From the NCBI GenBank assembly GCA_024233005.1, contig JACKQE010000001.1, forward strand, positions 894,742-958,741: a stretch of DNA of 64,000 nt, given 5' to 3'. Positions 63,767-64,000 of the stretch are shown here, one piece after another (the stretch's first letter is position 1; each line of letters starts with the position of its first letter). Source of the stretch: Akkermansiaceae bacterium (lineage in GTDB: Bacteria; Verrucomicrobiota; Verrucomicrobiia; Verrucomicrobiales; DEV007). A program made the position numbers and the translations under genes. Under the pieces are notes generated by a model that was given only the letters and a program-made list of their open reading frames with translations, was not told the DNA's origin and did no database searches.

Positions 63767-64000
63767 GTTCGTAAGAGTATGGACGGTTTCCCGGAAGAGG
63801 AAAGCGGGAACCTTGAGCGCGAGGGGCGAAATCGCTGCTGACCCGGCCGACCTTCTGGCGACGACTGGGGCGAGGAGGCGAACCTGTCGGTGGGGCACCA
63901 CCAGGCGCGGATCGACGAGGCAACCGACGAAAACGGGAGGATTGCCAGTTTGGCTGGCTCCCGCCCTTGGTGACAGAGTCAAACCCTGTCTCCCGGGTGG
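63767..64000. other. Right edge: no supported gene
   Basis: The last 234 bp lie upstream of the propeller gene. They should contain its promoter. Frames crossing the edge show no recognisable protein pattern. A short inverted pair, GACAG/CTGTC, occurs at about 63974-63992. Confidence 0.35.

Noticed and set aside
62180..63841. 553-codon open frame on the + strand
   Set aside because: It is antisense to the secreted propeller and CPxC proteins, which have signal peptides and repeats; high GC third positions create long mirror frames.
63950..64000. tRNA T-arm-like sequence (GGTTTGACTC on the minus strand)
   Set aside because: C56 is replaced, the 5-bp T stem does not pair, and no acceptor or anticodon arms are visible before the edge.

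Overview
This looks like chromosomal DNA of a free-living member of the Verrucomicrobia, probably order Verrucomicrobiales, with Planctomycetes as the less likely alternative. The basis is the gene mix: DUF1501 proteins, planctomycete-type cytochrome c proteins (DUF1549/DUF1553 and DUF1587/1592/1588/1585), Ser/Thr kinases fused to formylglycine-generating-enzyme (FGE) modules, an SHD1 protein, secreted SGNH esterases, DUF1080 and malectin/LamG proteins, and high GC. Almost no gene start has a Shine-Dalgarno sequence; start codons usually follow pyrimidine-rich or CA-rich leaders. No rRNA, tRNA, CRISPR array or phage was recognised.

Layout. 0-1 kb: the 3' end of a secreted-type protein and a small membrane protein. 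1.0-13.5 kb: respiratory complex I genes nuoD to nuoN in one + strand run, preceded by a CRP/FNR-like palindrome and a sigma70-like promoter; nuoA, nuoB and nuoC are not here. 13.5-19 kb: an SHD1 protein, a SurA-type prolyl isomerase with a MOSC protein, an ammonium transporter framed by a sigma54-type promoter and an intrinsic terminator, and a Cys/Met-metabolism PLP enzyme. 19-26 kb: a 1906-residue kinase-FGE fusion lying between two nearly identical 70-bp direct repeats, beside a decayed IS91-like transposase.

26-49 kb is an envelope and glycan region: two planctomycete-type cytochrome c proteins, two DUF1501 proteins, a sialate O-acetylesterase-type hydrolase, an L,D-transpeptidase, SGNH hydrolases (one fused to DUF1080), a malectin/beta-propeller/LamG protein, and a + strand housekeeping trio (glutaredoxin, SpoU methyltransferase, hexose-phosphate mutarotase). 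A solitary cytochrome P450 and a tripartite secreted protein lie between them. 48.6-54 kb is a minus-strand stress block: a lipoprotein, a STAS protein, a GAF-PP2C phosphatase, GrpE, DnaJ and RsmE, with serine acetyltransferase diverging from it.

55.5-61.8 kb is the most system-like part: an ECF-type sigma factor, a zinc-ribbon Ser/Thr kinase with many membrane segments and a large exterior domain, a 70-residue small protein, a secreted helical protein, then a second 70-residue paralogue. The tight overlaps suggest one signalling unit. The window ends with secreted proteins of unknown role, including a beta-propeller.
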